Below, piece after piece: positions 22,472 to 33,830 of a stretch of DNA of 64,000 bases (position 1 is its first letter; every line of letters starts with the position of its first letter). The notes below the pieces were generated by a model. That model was given only the letters and a program-made list of their open reading frames with translations. It did not search any database and was not told the DNA's origin. Source of the DNA: Curvularia sp. ZM96 (lineage: Eukaryota > Ascomycota > Dothideomycetes > Pleosporales > Pleosporaceae); the NCBI GenBank assembly GCA_022457065.1, contig JAJGBQ010000002.1, positions 2,294,001 to 2,358,000 of the forward strand, read 5' to 3'. Position numbers and translations under genes: made by a program.

Positions 22472-25113
22472 TCATTTCTTATCCGCAAAGAAACCACCCA
22501 ACTTCCCCTGTACATCTCTTACCCCCAGCCCAGCAGTCAGACTACCCCTAATCCACTTTGGAAGCTTGTCCTGAATCCGCTTGCTTCCGTATCGTCTATC
22601 GAGCATCAAGATCGCCGCGTAATCACCTTTGTGCCTGATAGCCCGTCCCACACACTGATTCACAGAGCGCATACACGCATTCTCGTAGAACTCGCGTGCT
22701 GCCGCCTTGCCATCACCACCATTATTTGCCTCCTTGGCTGCGATGTGTTGCATCTTTGCTTTCCACTCTGCTGAGTGTGCGTTGGGGAATGGAAGACCTA
22801 CAACAACTACACCGCGACCGAGTGCGTCGCTGAAGTTGATGCCTTCAGATAGTGTCCCGCCAATAACGGCGAAGAGCAGTGCACCGCGGCCATTTCCGGA
22901 CGCAATGGCCATACTGTAAGCATTGAGGACCGAGTCAACTGCTGCTTCCTTGGCTGTAGAAGATGTGTCTGGAGCCTGTTGTTGGCTGCGCTGCTCCAGA
23001 AAGACTGGTTTGTTGTGATTGAAGTCATCCCAGAAGGGTTTGTTGGAGTTTGATGGCTTCAGACGCTTCCATGCCGCAATACACGTGTCTAGGTATGAGT
23101 AGCTGGGGAAGAATACTACTACCCCATCAGGTATGTCTCGTGTAAAGGCCGAAATAGCAATGCCGAGATCAATCATTGTCTTCTCTTTGTTGCGGTTTTC
23201 GAACGTGAAGTCGAACTCAGCACCGCTTGTGGATCGAATAACGGGTACAGCAAGAAGATTTGAAGGTGGTATGACATGCCCACAGGACAAGGTCGTGATC
23301 TTCGAGGGCTCGAGATATGACAGCAGATGCTGCTCGTAGTCGCTCATTGGAGACATTGTCCCTCCCGCCAGTACCACGGCTCTCGCCTCTTCGACGATAT
23401 CTTTAAAATGAAACGTCGGATCAAGAAGCATGTACCGTAGTGTCGTTACGCCATCTTCTTTTGAGTAGAAAAACCGGCCTTCAGCAGATGGGTTCATCAA
23501 AGAGAGCAGGAAAGCCTGTACATGCATTAAGACAGGAATGTTATGACGGGGCCCCCTCTTGGCTGCTGGTTTTTTCGATTCATTGTCTGTTTTCTCGGCG
23601 TGAGCGGTATATCCATCGACCTTTCGAGCGAGCTTGCTTTCTTGGAGGTATGTATTGAGTTTAAAGACATTAATCTGGTCAACGCCTTTTCCAGACATGA
23701 TAGACACCATGTCAACCAGACCGTCAATCGCTTTTGGTTCGGTCTCAATGCCCCGCAGATACGCAATTATAGAATCCAGTATTCTGACTATTTGAGCAAC
23801 ATAGACTCGGTTCTTCCCCTTGAGCTTGTTGCGGAATCGTTGAAGGTAAGCCGTCAGTTGGGCGCGCGCTTGCTGAACTTGACTGAGCGTCACAGAGACG
23901 GAGTAGATGCCTGCAATAGCGTCCATCAGGTTATGTGCTTCGTCAATTATGACGATGTGGTCCTTGAGTGACAGGCCAAGTGCCTCGCGGGCTGTGCGTT
24001 GTAAGAGCAGTGGGTACGGTAGCGTCACAATCTAGGCTCGTAAGTATATGGATATTGTAGCATGTTGAGATGCTAAGAATTGGATCTCACCTCACAGTAC
24101 TTTGTCGCCGGCCTTGAAGCATAATAGGGGCATACGCCCAGCTTCTTGCCCAGCGACCCCAGATCCTCAATGTCTCTGATCTTTGCCAGCGCATGATCAC
24201 GAAAATCATTGATCAGAGGCTGATGTTCCTTGCTCGGCATATGGGGACATCGACCCTCGGTGCTGCTGTTTTGTTGTAGCTCTAGGCATCGTTCTTTGAT
24301 AGCAGTGGTGCTTCCAAGCTTGTTGACTTTCTCGTTGATGCAGAGATTCTTCCTTGATCCGAGTGTGAGGTGTTTGACGTCTTCCACGAGCAGATCCGTG
24401 TCGCTGCCCTCGGCATCGCCATCTGGAGTGATAGCAGGCGGCATCTTGACTCGACCCAACTCACTTGAGAATTGTGTCAGCTGAGAGTGCGTCCGGGAGC
24501 AGAAGAATATCTTTGTCTCATCGGGCATCTCCCCATCGTCATCCTTTAGAGCATCATCAGCGTAGCCCAATGATGCCATCAAGGCCTGTGTTTCTGCTGA
24601 TAATCCAGACTCATTAAAGGCGCCGGCTCGTGTCCGCTTACGAGACTCTTCATCGCTTTCGTAGTCATCAAGGGCGAATTGCGTCTCGTCTTCATCGGTC
24701 GGTTCGCTTGATGCAATCTTCTGTCTTTTGTAGCCCTGCTCACCGCTCTCATAGCGCTCTTTGGCACGCTTCTCCTTCGCTTTAATCTTTGCAATGCGTT
24801 CGTTCAACTCTTGTTTGCGGCAAAGTGCTTCTTGCCTGCGCTGCTTCCGTGCATGTTCAACGATCCACAACGGCTCCTCACTGTTCCCCGAATCGTTGGC
24901 GAATCCTTCTTCAAATGTCCTTCTTTTGTGGTCTCTTAACCACGTCAAGGAGCCGCAGATCAGGCTCAGTGACTTGCCCGTCCCGGTTGGCGATTCAAAG
25001 ATGCCGACTTGGCCATTTTCTAGACATTCGTACACAGCACTCATGAACTCATTTTGGATATCATAGGGCTTGTACGGGTGATGGAAGTCCCGTTGTTGGG
25101 TTGTGCCGCCCAT
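22472..25113 (-). CDS. CHL1: Chl1/DDX11-type Fe-S DNA helicase
   Basis: Exons 25113-24091 and 24031-22472 (59-nt intron) give 860 aa, typical of Chl1 (861 in yeast). This XPD-family superfamily 2 helicase acts in sister-chromatid cohesion and repair. The amino end MGGTTQQRDFHHPYKPYDIQ fits the family; an upstream in-frame ATG at 25158 would add 15 hydrophobic residues and seems less likely. Walker A is ESPTGTGKSLS (40-50). The Fe-S cysteines are in LCIN, RCPH, VCPY and KYCE. Motif II is DEAH (IIDEAHN) in exon 2, and the late motifs are GGTLSEGINFSD and QCVGRAIRHKGDYA. A charged insertion with Asp/Glu and Lys runs lies between motifs I and Ia. Confidence 0.95.
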
Positions 25114-25500
25114 CTTGAAAATGTAGAGCACTACGAGGGGAAGACGCGACGCGTTCATGAAAACGGGTGTTCACGTGTCACGCTAACTACACTAGGGCAT
25201 ATACATGGCGAAACATGCATCGACTACGTATATAAGGATCCTTGGTGTTAGTAGGAGGAGAAATATACGACGGCGTCAGTTCTGTTCGTAACGGCTGCAC
25301 AATTCAAAAGGGAGAAGATTGCATGCCCCTTGACATGGAACAACAGAGCAAAGGCTGAGAAATGCGACGCCGTAGAAATGTTAATTCAGTTCTCTCACAA
25401 CTTCAAACAAATGTCTTCATAACACTACATTGGAACTTGATAGAACCAACGAGGTCCGGGTATCATATACGTGCACGTCTATTTTCTTGGTCATGAAGCA
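25114..25500. other. intergenic upstream of CHL1
   Basis: It contains the presumed CHL1 promoter and the 3' UTR of the SAS2-like gene. Only short frames without coding character are present. Confidence 0.4.
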
Positions 25501-26603
25501 TCAAGACTCTTCACTGCCACCCCTGCTTACCTCCCGTGGAATGAACGCTTCAGGATCCACCGGACAGTTCTTGATATCTACCTTGTGTGCATCTGCCCAC
25601 GCCCTGACTCTTGCCTTGTTGATTACTGCATCTGCGCCCCCTTTCTTTCTTTGCTCGAGGACGTCCATCATTTGTAAAGTTGCAATGATGTCCTCCGGTA
25701 CAATGTATGTCTTTTCGCGGAGTTCTTGCACGGTAAGTGTCTTCTTCGACGGACATGACAGGAGAGTGCGAGCAAGCGTTTGCGACCAGTAATGGTTATA
25801 GGCAATGCGGCCAAGGTCAGATAAAGCTGTCGTAGTGTTAGAGCAGTATAGCGTGGAAATCGATAAAAGATGGCTTACGCTTCTCCGGGCCTCCCAGCCT
25901 CTCTTCCCGTCTACTCATCTCATAGCTTGCACCCATCAAAAGCTGTCCTAGTCCCTGCTTCTGCCATGGTGGGAAGACCAATATGCATGCCAGATTGTTG
26001 TTATCCCAGCTCATCTTCTCTTTACTGAAGAAGCCGACAACCTGCCCCTGTGCACCAACCCGGCCTGATGTTGTCTCATCATCAAAATTGGTGTTGGGTA
26101 TAGACGGTGTGGGATCGTGCGCAACCAAGAGGTAGTACAGGAAGGTCGTCACGTCGTAGAAGACCGATTTGGTATCAAGGAAGAGCTTCGCAAATAGCGA
26201 CAGATTCTGAGCGTACAGCTTATTCTTCTCGCCATCGATTTCATAGAGCGAGTAGTTGTCTTTCGTGTAGACATTCACGCCCGGGGGTGGAGTGTTGCGA
26301 AGCGGACATGCTTTCTGGAGGGTATCAGCGAAATCTGTCTTTTTTCTTTATAAATTCAAGGCTCACCAGATGACCCAAGAAGCCAACAAGCTCCTTGCTG
26401 TATTTAAAGCACCACTGGCACACGTACAGCCGCTCGACGCGCCGTCCTACAAGCTCTTCTGGGTAGAAGGACGGGTACCAAGGCTTGATAAGAAGCGAGC
26501 CGAGGACGACCTCGAGGATGTTAGAGCCTGAGGGTGGCTTTTGAGAGTTTTTGAGAGCGGGGGTGGTTGGCGTCGAGGTCATGGAGGCTACATCGGGGGC
26601 CAT
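25501..26603 (-). CDS. SAS2: MYST-family histone acetyltransferase, SAS2-like
   Basis: Exons 26603-26367, 26314-25879 and 25826-25501 give 332 aa, matching yeast Sas2 (338). Sas2-type enzymes acetylate H4 Lys16 in the SAS complex and limit silencing. A C2HC zinc finger (VCQWCFKY ... GHLKACP) precedes the acetyltransferase core: LYEIDGEKNKLYAQNLSLFAKLFLD, the Cys in ACILVFPPWQ, the acetyl-CoA loop QKQGLG and the catalytic Glu in SYEMSR, then GGPEKPLSDLG spliced across intron 2. There is no chromodomain or tudor-like region, which argues against Esa1. The start is the first in-frame ATG; the frame stays open about 120 nt further up without an ATG, so an upstream exon cannot be excluded. Confidence 0.88.
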
Positions 26604-26924
26604 TGAAGAGGTGACGACGCGTGGAGGGGTCGTCTCACATGCTGTGGGGTGACGCGGAGCCGGGAGCTTGACACCGAGCTCTGAGCGCGACGCGGCTGCA
26701 CGTGTTCGCGTCCCCTTGTCTACCAACGGCCTTGCACATCACAGTTGCGGCAACTTTTCTAGCGTTCCCTGGACAAACCTATCTTTAATTCATACTAACT
26801 CTCCCCTACCATGACTGGCACTCTAGAAGCCGCCTACTTATGACTCTTAGATGCTTAATGAGAAAAATCCCCTGCCTGAAAACATCACCACCGGACATAG
26901 CAGCCATGCCATGGACACACCACC
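26604..26924. other. intergenic upstream of the SAS2-like gene
   Basis: This 321 bp contains the presumed promoter of the acetyltransferase gene and the 3' UTR of the BTB gene. An open frame reaches from 26603 up to a stop near 26735 in the SAS2 frame, but it lacks an ATG. Confidence 0.4.
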
Positions 26925-28325
26925 TCACTTTTTCTTCGGAGTAGGCGGTGGCGTGAACATTCCAACAGACCTCTCAGAATCCTGCATCTCACACTGATAC
27001 CAGTGCAGTGCCTTGACTAAAATCTTGTTCTCTGAGTAGACTTTCCATGCCTTCTCATCTTCCATGATCGCAAGCAAGCGGACATGGAGTTGCCCGATGA
27101 TCGCATTGCGGAGACCACGATCGACCTCTGGGCACTCACAGTAAATTTTTGAGGCGAGTTTAACAACAAACCAGGAATCGTGGATGAACGAAAGGCGATC
27201 GATGAATGTTTCGGCTGCCTTTTGCTGGATTGATTCGAGGTTGTACTATGCATGTTATCAGAGCTATGCACTCTACAAAATATGGGGGGAAACTGACCTT
27301 GTCGCAGGCAATAAAAAGGGTCAACAGTTCTTCCATGATCACCCACTGCTTTCCTATGCATTCGAGAGCAAAACCCGTAAAGATCGATCCCGTGGTTTGA
27401 TTGTACACCCCGTATAACTCGTGGAGCATCGTGCGCACAGTGAAAACACTCTCGGGTAGCTCAATTAAGCGCTTTTCGGATTCCTTCAGAATGTCAGTGG
27501 CGGCCAGCGCCTGATTCGAAGCAAGCGGGTTTCTTACGGCGAAGTATCCGTCGCAGACGGCGTTGAAATATTGTGATCGCGTACTCAACCTATTGTTCAA
27601 ATCAGCAATATCCATGGGACAAAAGCTCTTACACTTACAAGACACGGTGGGCTGGGAATCGTTCACCACCAGCAACAATCGTGAAGTCGGAGCATTTGCC
27701 GGTCTTGTAGATGCTGCAATGGTAAGCCAGCTGTCTAGCAACACTGTGTGAGCTACTTACCAGGCCCAATCTGGCGTTTTGTCGTTGGAGACAGACATCC
27801 AGGATCCACATTCTTGGTCAGTGTATCCTTCATGCTCCATACTGAACTCGGCGCGCGCGAAGGCAGCATTACTGTGTATATGTTTCAGTATTGCTCGGAT
27901 CAGCACAGCGGGAATGATACATACGAAACAGCTTCGTGAACTTCAAACTGAAGATTGCCAGTCTTGAAAGCAAGCCGTCTAATTTTGTCCACAAAATCGC
28001 CTGCGTCAGCGCTCGCCTTGAAGTGCAGATCAATCTGCATGTTCTGCAAGAGGACGCTGACTTTCTTGCATGTGTTGTTGAAGCGAGTGCAGATTGAACG
28101 CGCCTTGGAAGCCTGAAAAAATATAGGCTCTCCAGTATCCGGAAACTGCGCCATCACGGCAACACCTGGGCTAAATTGGTGAACGAGTCCAAATTCGGCA
28201 TTGGCACGATCCAGTAGGAGATATGCGGGCTCCGACGATTTGAAATCGTTACTGATCGCAATTGATTGAATCGGCCAGCTGATGGAGCTGTGCTCGTCAG
28301 CGATGGGCGTGGCTGACGGAACCAT
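26925..28325 (-). CDS. BTB/POZ-domain protein with an unassigned amino-terminal domain
   Basis: Five exons (28325-27925, 27871-27761, 27713-27639, 27589-27298, 27245-26925) with introns of 47-53 nt give 399 aa. Residues about 1-170 form a compact-looking, non-repetitive region that I cannot assign (IAISNDFKSSEPAYLLLDR, KKVSVLLQNMQIDLHF). From about 172 the BTB core is plain: CSDFTIVAGGERFPAHRVLLSTRSQYFNAVCDGYF, then LPESVFTVRTMLHELYG and a BACK-like helical tail to the end (TPPPTPKKK). Such proteins often act as Cullin-3 adaptors or transcription partners; which applies here is unknown. The ATG at 28325 was preferred over the in-frame ATG at 28397 because a TATATAAAA stretch (28355-28363) lies between them. 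Confidence 0.8.
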
Positions 28326-28766
28326 AGCTATGGAGATGTTGAAGCTCGGAAAGTTTTTATATAAGTTTGAATGTGGGAGATTCAACAGAAGTAGCATAGA
28401 TGAAGGAGGATAAATATGGGCTTAGTGTGGTAGATTGTATCAAATTCATATTCATGTTTCCTTTAACATAATATGAGTGGTGAATGATGAGCGGTGGATG
28501 AGTGAGTACACGATATCAGCTTCACACTCAAGACGGGCAGTACAAAACCTTATTAAACTTTGCTTTCATTTCATGTATTGAGTTCCATATGCGGAAATTC
28601 ACCGGCCTGACGCAAGATTGGCGCTCATACATATGTGCCAGTCAGATTCCACCACAGATTTAGATTTACACAAATATCCCGTACCCTTTGAACACCATTC
28701 ACCCGTATTTTCCAGTAAACATTAACACCTTTTTATTGACAAGAAAGCATATTCAAGTCTGCAAGC
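28326..28766. other. intergenic upstream of the BTB gene
   Basis: An AT-rich 441-bp stretch. TATATAAAA on the minus strand at 28355-28363 is a candidate TATA element for the BTB gene. No other feature is seen. Confidence 0.45.
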
Positions 28767-30019
28767 TCACCAGGTGGTAGAGACCTGAGTGTACTCCTTC
28801 TTGCTGAGTTTGAGATCGTCGTAAACGGAGTCATCACCTGGTCACTGATTAGCGCCCTCGTTGGCAGAAGTCAATTTCATATCTTACCGTGGAGGTGCTT
28901 GACGCGAAGTTCGTCTTCATGCTCCAACTTCTCAATCTCTTCCAGGGGCGTTTCCTTGTCATGCTTCTGATCCTTCGTCGTAGGTTTGACGCCCGAATCC
29001 ACCTTTTCACCAATGAGTAGGATCTGGCAATACTCATAATCCAGGTACTTCGGCTTCGCCTCAACCCAAGCCAGGCCACGGAATTCTTCAATCAATCTGT
29101 CTAGGGTCAGCACGTGGTGCTCTCCTGCTGTCGCACCCACTTACTCTTTCGGGAAATCAGGCTTTTGAGGGAGCTGAGCCTGGGCAGGTCCACTGCGCTC
29201 TGGGTTCTTGACACTGATGATGAAGCTTCCCTGGTCCCTGATACCCAGGTCGTCCTGCACCTCGCCAAGTTCCGAGGGAATGGTGGTCGAATACACAAGA
29301 TGGGTTGTACGGTCTTCAGTGCGCGTGATTGCGTACACGCCCTCGGCCACTGGAGCGACAGGTTCAATGCGTCGGGTACCCTGCGTCTTCGTGTCGTACT
29401 CCTCCCCACTGAAGAAGCTCTCCTTCAATTCTTTGACGGTAACGTTCGCCTTCTCAACAAAAGCCATGAAGCGGTCATTGTGCGACTTTGGGAAAACTTT
29501 CTTGGGGAGCGCAAACAAACGGTTGTTGTTATCGTCCGCGAGCGGGCCGTCACCGAGTTTGGCACCAACTGGCATAGGTCGCAGGACAAAAAATGTGCGC
29601 TGAAGATCGCCCACACTTTCGGATTCCTCAATGCCAACGCGATTGCGGGTGAAGAAGTAGATGACACCCTTTTCAAGGATATTCGAAGGTATTTCCTTTT
29701 CACGCTGAGACGACTCCTCTACTGCACCTTGTCCGTTGACGGTAGAGTCTTTTGTGGCACTATCCGACTCGTTCTCTTGTTTACCCTGTTCGGCCTTCTC
29801 TTCAGATTCGTCTGCTTGCTTGACAGGTCCACCGTCATCTGAGCCGTCTTTCATATCCTCGTCTGTTTCTTTACTTGATTCCATTGTATCCTCGATAGTG
29901 GTCTGCTTCTTCGCTGCTTTGGTCTCGCGCTTGGGGGAGGGCTCAACGTCATGCTTCCTCTTAGTACCGGCTGCAGCATCGCTGCTGGACTTGTGTGTGG
30001 AAGAGCGTGTTTCCGTCAT
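28767..30019 (-). CDS. charged, probably nuclear protein of unknown function, conserved-looking core
   Basis: Exons 30019-29145, 29096-28888 and 28837-28767 give 384 aa. Residues 1-110 are low-complexity Ser/Lys/Glu/Asp with basic clusters such as GTKRKHD and PKRETKAAKK that look like nuclear localisation signals. From about 112 the sequence becomes ordered: EKGVIYFFTRNRVG, TFFVLRPMPVGAKLGD, NRLFALPKKVFPKSHNDRFMAFVEKA, a Thr/Arg-rich EGVYAITRTEDRTTHLVYSTTIP, and then an aromatic block AWVEAKPKYLDYEYCQILLIG. Such proteins occur in filamentous fungi and are sometimes labelled BTB transcription factors, but I see no BTB fold here. The intron-2 acceptor was set so that the frame runs to DDSVYDDLKLSKKEYTQV and a stop. 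Confidence 0.75.
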
Positions 30020-30387
30020 GTTTGTGGATATGGGTCAATTGAGTGTGATCTTCAGAGTTGTTCAATTTCTATGAGAATGAGACAAGTATCTGAAGGAGAA
30101 AGAGACGAATAAGTGGTTGCGCCGGTGAGTTTGTAGCAGTCGCGTCGCGTGCGTGGTGACGTCAATGGGACATCAACGCGTCAGGACGGCACGTGCAGCA
30201 GAAGTTACCAGAGTAAAGGTGTGACCAATCACCATGCTCATCATACTGAGAATGGCTGGGGTTTGGATATTTGCTTTTGTGATTGTCTAGACCAAGCACA
30301 GTCTGTGGCGCCTCTGACGAAATATAGACAACAAGCCACTTGCGGTATGTCCTGCTATATACTGACTATCAGCCAAAACAATTCTCT
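30020..30387. other. intergenic, no gene seen
   Basis: This 368 bp lies between the start of the charged nuclear-type gene and the HEM4 stop, both on the minus strand. It must hold the promoter of the former. Short frames only. Confidence 0.4.
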
Positions 30388-31317
30388 TCAACCATGCTTC
30401 TCCAAAAATACTCTAATACCGTCTGCAACACCCTCTGGAGTCGGCTTCGCTGCGCATACATCGGGAGTAAAGCCAAACTCTTGAATAAGATAGTCGCGAG
30501 TAGTCGGGCCAATCGTGGCAATGAATATATCCCTCTGATCAGTAGACGCTTTCGCCCTGCCAGTCTCAGAATCCAAGAGATTCAAGCTCTCAAGCATCGC
30601 CTGGCATCCAGTTGGAGAAAATACAACGACCCATTGACGTTTCAGGCCTCTTTCGACGTTGCTCCTCCATATCGTTGAGAAGTTCTCTTTGAAAGACTGC
30701 ATCTCTCCGGTCTCGTATATAACCAACTCATCTACCTTGGCCCTGTTTTTGGAGTCCAGCTCCTCTGACTGGAGCGTCTTTGGTATAATGTCCCTTCTCT
30801 TGTCTCCAACCATGAACAGGACAGGCGGATTGGGGGTATCTGGATACATGTCGTTATAATGTTGAAGGATAAAGCCAGCCAGGGCTTCGCCATTTCCAGT
30901 TTCTTCACCTAGGATCGGACATTTGAGTCCCAGTGCTCGCAGTCCGCGCGCAGTAGCTGGGCCTACGACGTATAGGGGCAGGCTCTCTGGAAGCAGGTCG
31001 TCAACTTGGTGGGTTCCCTCTCGACGAATCTCCTCCACGACCTCAGCAAACGCCTCGACGGCCCGCTGCGAGGTAAATATAAGGGCGCCATATGTCGCGA
31101 GACCATGGTTCAACTTTGGGACCAAGCCTCGGCTGGTGACATGTCGGCGCACCTCACGCAGGGCATCTCGCTTGAACCTGTGCTCGAGAACCGGCACAAA
31201 AACAGGAGCGTAACGGCCATTATCGAGGGTAAGAAACAGCTCTTCGTAGGTATCCACGGGCGCCGACTTTGTTTTTAGTAGCAGGACGGGGACACTGCCC
31301 CGCGATTGCTCCGCCAT
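30388..31317 (-). CDS. HEM4: uroporphyrinogen-III synthase
   Basis: A single 309-aa frame. The enzyme cyclises hydroxymethylbilane and inverts ring D to give uroporphyrinogen III in haem synthesis. Family traits are two similar lobes: lobe 1 with VPVLEHRFKRDAL and GALIFTSQRAVEAF, and lobe 2 with LYVVGPATARGLRALG, VLFMVGDKRRDIIPKTL and WVVVFSPTGCQAM, ending in IATIGPTTRDYL and FTPDVCAAKPTPEGVADGI. The length is near that of yeast Hem4 (275) and human UROS (265). No transit peptide, as expected for a cytosolic enzyme. It is divergent from BFR1 across 260 bp. Confidence 0.94.
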   Translation of the reverse strand: MAEQSRGSVPVLLLKTKSAPVDTYEELFLTLDNGRYAPVFVPVLEHRFKRDALREVRRHVTSRGLVPKLNHGLATYGALIFTSQRAVEAFAEVVEEIRREGTHQVDDLLPESLPLYVVGPATARGLRALGLKCPILGEETGNGEALAGFILQHYNDMYPDTPNPPVLFMVGDKRRDIIPKTLQSEELDSKNRAKVDELVIYETGEMQSFKENFSTIWRSNVERGLKRQWVVVFSPTGCQAMLESLNLLDSETGRAKASTDQRDIFIATIGPTTRDYLIQEFGFTPDVCAAKPTPEGVADGIRVFLEKHG

Positions 31318-31577
31318 TGTCTATTCGGATGGGTGAGGTTCGAGGCCCCGGTGAATATGTTCGTTGGATGGAGAATGCGGCACTAGCCCGCCCGCTAAAA
31401 TTCGGGAAAAGTTGCCAGCATTCCGTGGTTCACTCGAGACCCTCGATTTTAATAGTTGTCCTCCCCACCGCTCCTGCCCACCCTTAGCCTTTGGCGGTGA
31501 CCGCAACCTGTGCAGACTCTCCTCTATCGTCGCATTCCCCCAGTCAGCCTCTCAATCCAATTGACTGTCCAGCGAAC
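31318..31577. promoter_or_regulatory. divergent promoter of HEM4 and BFR1
   Basis: Two ATGs point away from each other across 260 bp. The BFR1 side ends in a pyrimidine-rich leader. No specific factor site is claimed. Confidence 0.5.
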
Positions 31578-33266
31578 ATGGCCGACGTCGCAACTCCCCC
31601 CGCCGCCCAAAAGGCCTCCGCCAATGGCTCTGCTCCCCAAGGTAAGCAGCAGATCGTCAAGCCCGAGAAGCCCGACGAGGAGAAGTACAAGGAGGCCCTT
31701 GCCAAGGCCGAGAAGGAACACGCTGCAGCCCAGGAGAAGCTGGTGAGTGAATACATCCGTTGACAGTTGAGCCGACGGGTACCTGCGTCACATGCAGACA
31801 TAAGGGTCTGGCAACCTATGCTAACCATCGCTAGAACGCCTGCAAGGCAAAGCTCGACCTCGCCAAGCCGAACAACAAGGACTCGCCCAATGCCAAACGC
31901 CAGCAGGAGCTCAAGACTGAGCTCAACGCCATCCGCCAGACGCAGCAAGGGAACAAGTCCGGCCGCAATGCCATTTTCGAGAAGATCAAGAAGCTCGACG
32001 AGCAGCTTAAGCAGCAGCTGAACGAGCTGAAGACCGCAAAGGGCAAGTCCAACTACAAGTCTGTCGAGGAGGTCGATCAGGAAATCGCGCGCCTGCAGAA
32101 GCAGGTCGACGGTGGAATGATGAAGCTGGTGGACGAGAAGAAGGCTCTGGCCGAGATTAGTGCTCTCAACAAGGCCCGCAAGAACTTCTCTGGCTTCGAG
32201 GCCCAGCAGAAGAAGATTGACGACATCAAGGCCCAGATCGCTGAGCAGAAGAAGCTGCTGGACGACCCCGAAAACAAGGCTCTCAGCGACAAGTACACTG
32301 CGCTCCAGACTGAGTTGGACGCCCTCAAAGCCGAGCAGGACGAAGCCTTCAAGAACCTGCGGACGCTTCGCGAGCAGACGGACAAGGCGCGTGCTGAGCA
32401 GCAGGAGAAGTACCAGGCACGCAAGGACCTCAAGGACAACTACTTCCAGCAGCTGCGCGCATACAAGACGTACGAAGCCGAGGCCCGCAAGATTCGCTTC
32501 GAGAAGAGACGCCAGGAACAACTCCAGTACGTTGCTAGCAAGCGCAAGGAGGCTGCCAGCAAGCGTCTTGAAGAGGCCAGCACGCCCGCCTATGGTGACG
32601 AAATCATCGCTGCTGAAGGTCTGATCCGTCACTTCGACCCGTCCGCTCTCCCACCCAAGGAGACCACCTCGGCCAGCAAGTTTGCTGCTTCCGCTCAACG
32701 CACTGTCGATGAGTCCGGAATGAAGGGTACGCGCATTTCCAAGAAGGACACCGAGGAGGAGAATTACTTTATCGGCACTGGTGGAAAGAAGGGCAAGAAG
32801 GGTAAGAAGGGCAGTGCTAGCACTGCTCCCGCCAAGTTCAACCTCAACATCGGTATCATTGAGGAGCTGGCCAAGGTTGGCGTCGAGGCTCCCTCGAGCC
32901 AGGAAGACGTTCCTGCTACTGTCGAGAAGCTCAAGGCCAAGCTCGCGCACTGGAAGGAGGACCAAGACCGCAAGACCAAGGAGGTAAGTTTGACTACAAG
33001 CTGCACTACCGTCACAACACTAACACAGACGCCAGAACATTGCCAAGGCACAAAAGGAGATTGAGCGTCTTGAGGCTGAGGAGGCTGAGGAAGACGCGGA
33101 GGGCAGCACTGACACCGCCCGCAAGCCTGCTCAAAAGAACCAGGCAGTCAATGGCAACGCATCCGCAGAGGCTGAGCTGGCCCAGGAGAAGGATGCCGCC
33201 GCCGATGCCGCCGCCGAGCTCAAGAAGGCATCGCTCGAGGACAAGGAGGCTCCCGCTGATGCATAG
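31578..33266 (+). CDS. BFR1: BFR1-like nuclear segregation / mRNP coiled-coil protein
   Basis: Exons 31578-31742, 31835-32983 and 33036-33266 give 514 aa (yeast Bfr1 470). Bfr1 associates with polyribosomes and mRNP complexes at the ER and affects secretion and ploidy. Nearly the whole protein is charged coiled coil. The family core includes the conserved SVEEVDQEIARLQKQVD, the segment LVDEKKALAEISALNKARKNF, and QLRAYKTYEAEARKIRFEKRRQE. A Lys/Gly patch (GGKKGKKGKKG, about residue 395) resembles an RNA-binding motif. The carboxyl end is Ala/Glu-rich. The extra acceptor choice at intron 2 was settled by the frame of NIAKAQKEIERLEAEE. Strong codon bias (GAG, AAG, CTC) suggests high expression. 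Confidence 0.93.
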
Positions 33267-33830
33267 AGCATCTAACGTGCCGCCTGTCATCAGGGCACTA
33301 GTCCCTCAAAATTCAGGGTGACACATCCGGGACATCTGCATCGTCTAGGATCTAGCCCGCTTCTTCATTTTTAGCTTGGGGTCGGTACATTCTCCGCTGT
33401 TGTTTACGGGATACCAGCATGGCATTGGACGGGGTCACGGCGTGGGGTACGATATTTTGCTTCTAGACGTACGCTAGGTCTAGATGGTCAATATCACTAT
33501 GTAATGCTCTTCAGTTTGCGCTAAAATGGTCAAGATGATCACTGGCGGCGTGATGTTCAAGCCCGCGTTCCTTTTTTGGTCTGCTCTAATGTGGTACCTG
33601 AGCCATTACTAAGGAACATGACGCAACCATTAATCCTTCATGCAAGCCCAGAACCGCTCACAAGCGCAGGCCCGGTTGACTGTCTCATTATACCTCCCCA
33701 CATAGCAGCGGGGTGGTCAAACGCGACTAGACCAGGTGACGTCACTACAGCGTTGTCACTACAAAGTCCTGCGAGCTGCTGAACCTTTTGCATACTACAC
33801 TACCTGCTACCAACAACTACCCACAAAGGT
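33267..33830. other. intergenic upstream of the BLI-3 gene
   Basis: This 564 bp contains the BFR1 3' UTR and the presumed promoter of the next gene. A GACGTCACTACAGCG stretch near 33737 contains a TGACGTCA-type CRE/ATF half-site core (GTGACGTCAC). No ORF. Confidence 0.45.

Noticed and set aside
25114..25158. Upstream ATG of CHL1 at 25158
   Set aside because: The extra 15 residues are hydrophobic and not seen in the family; the ATG at 25113 gives the usual amino end. It cannot be fully excluded.
31544..32965. 473-codon minus-strand frame opposite BFR1
   Set aside because: It is the complement of a Lys/Glu-rich coiled-coil gene with strong codon bias, which creates long Leu-rich antisense frames; no domain or splice logic.
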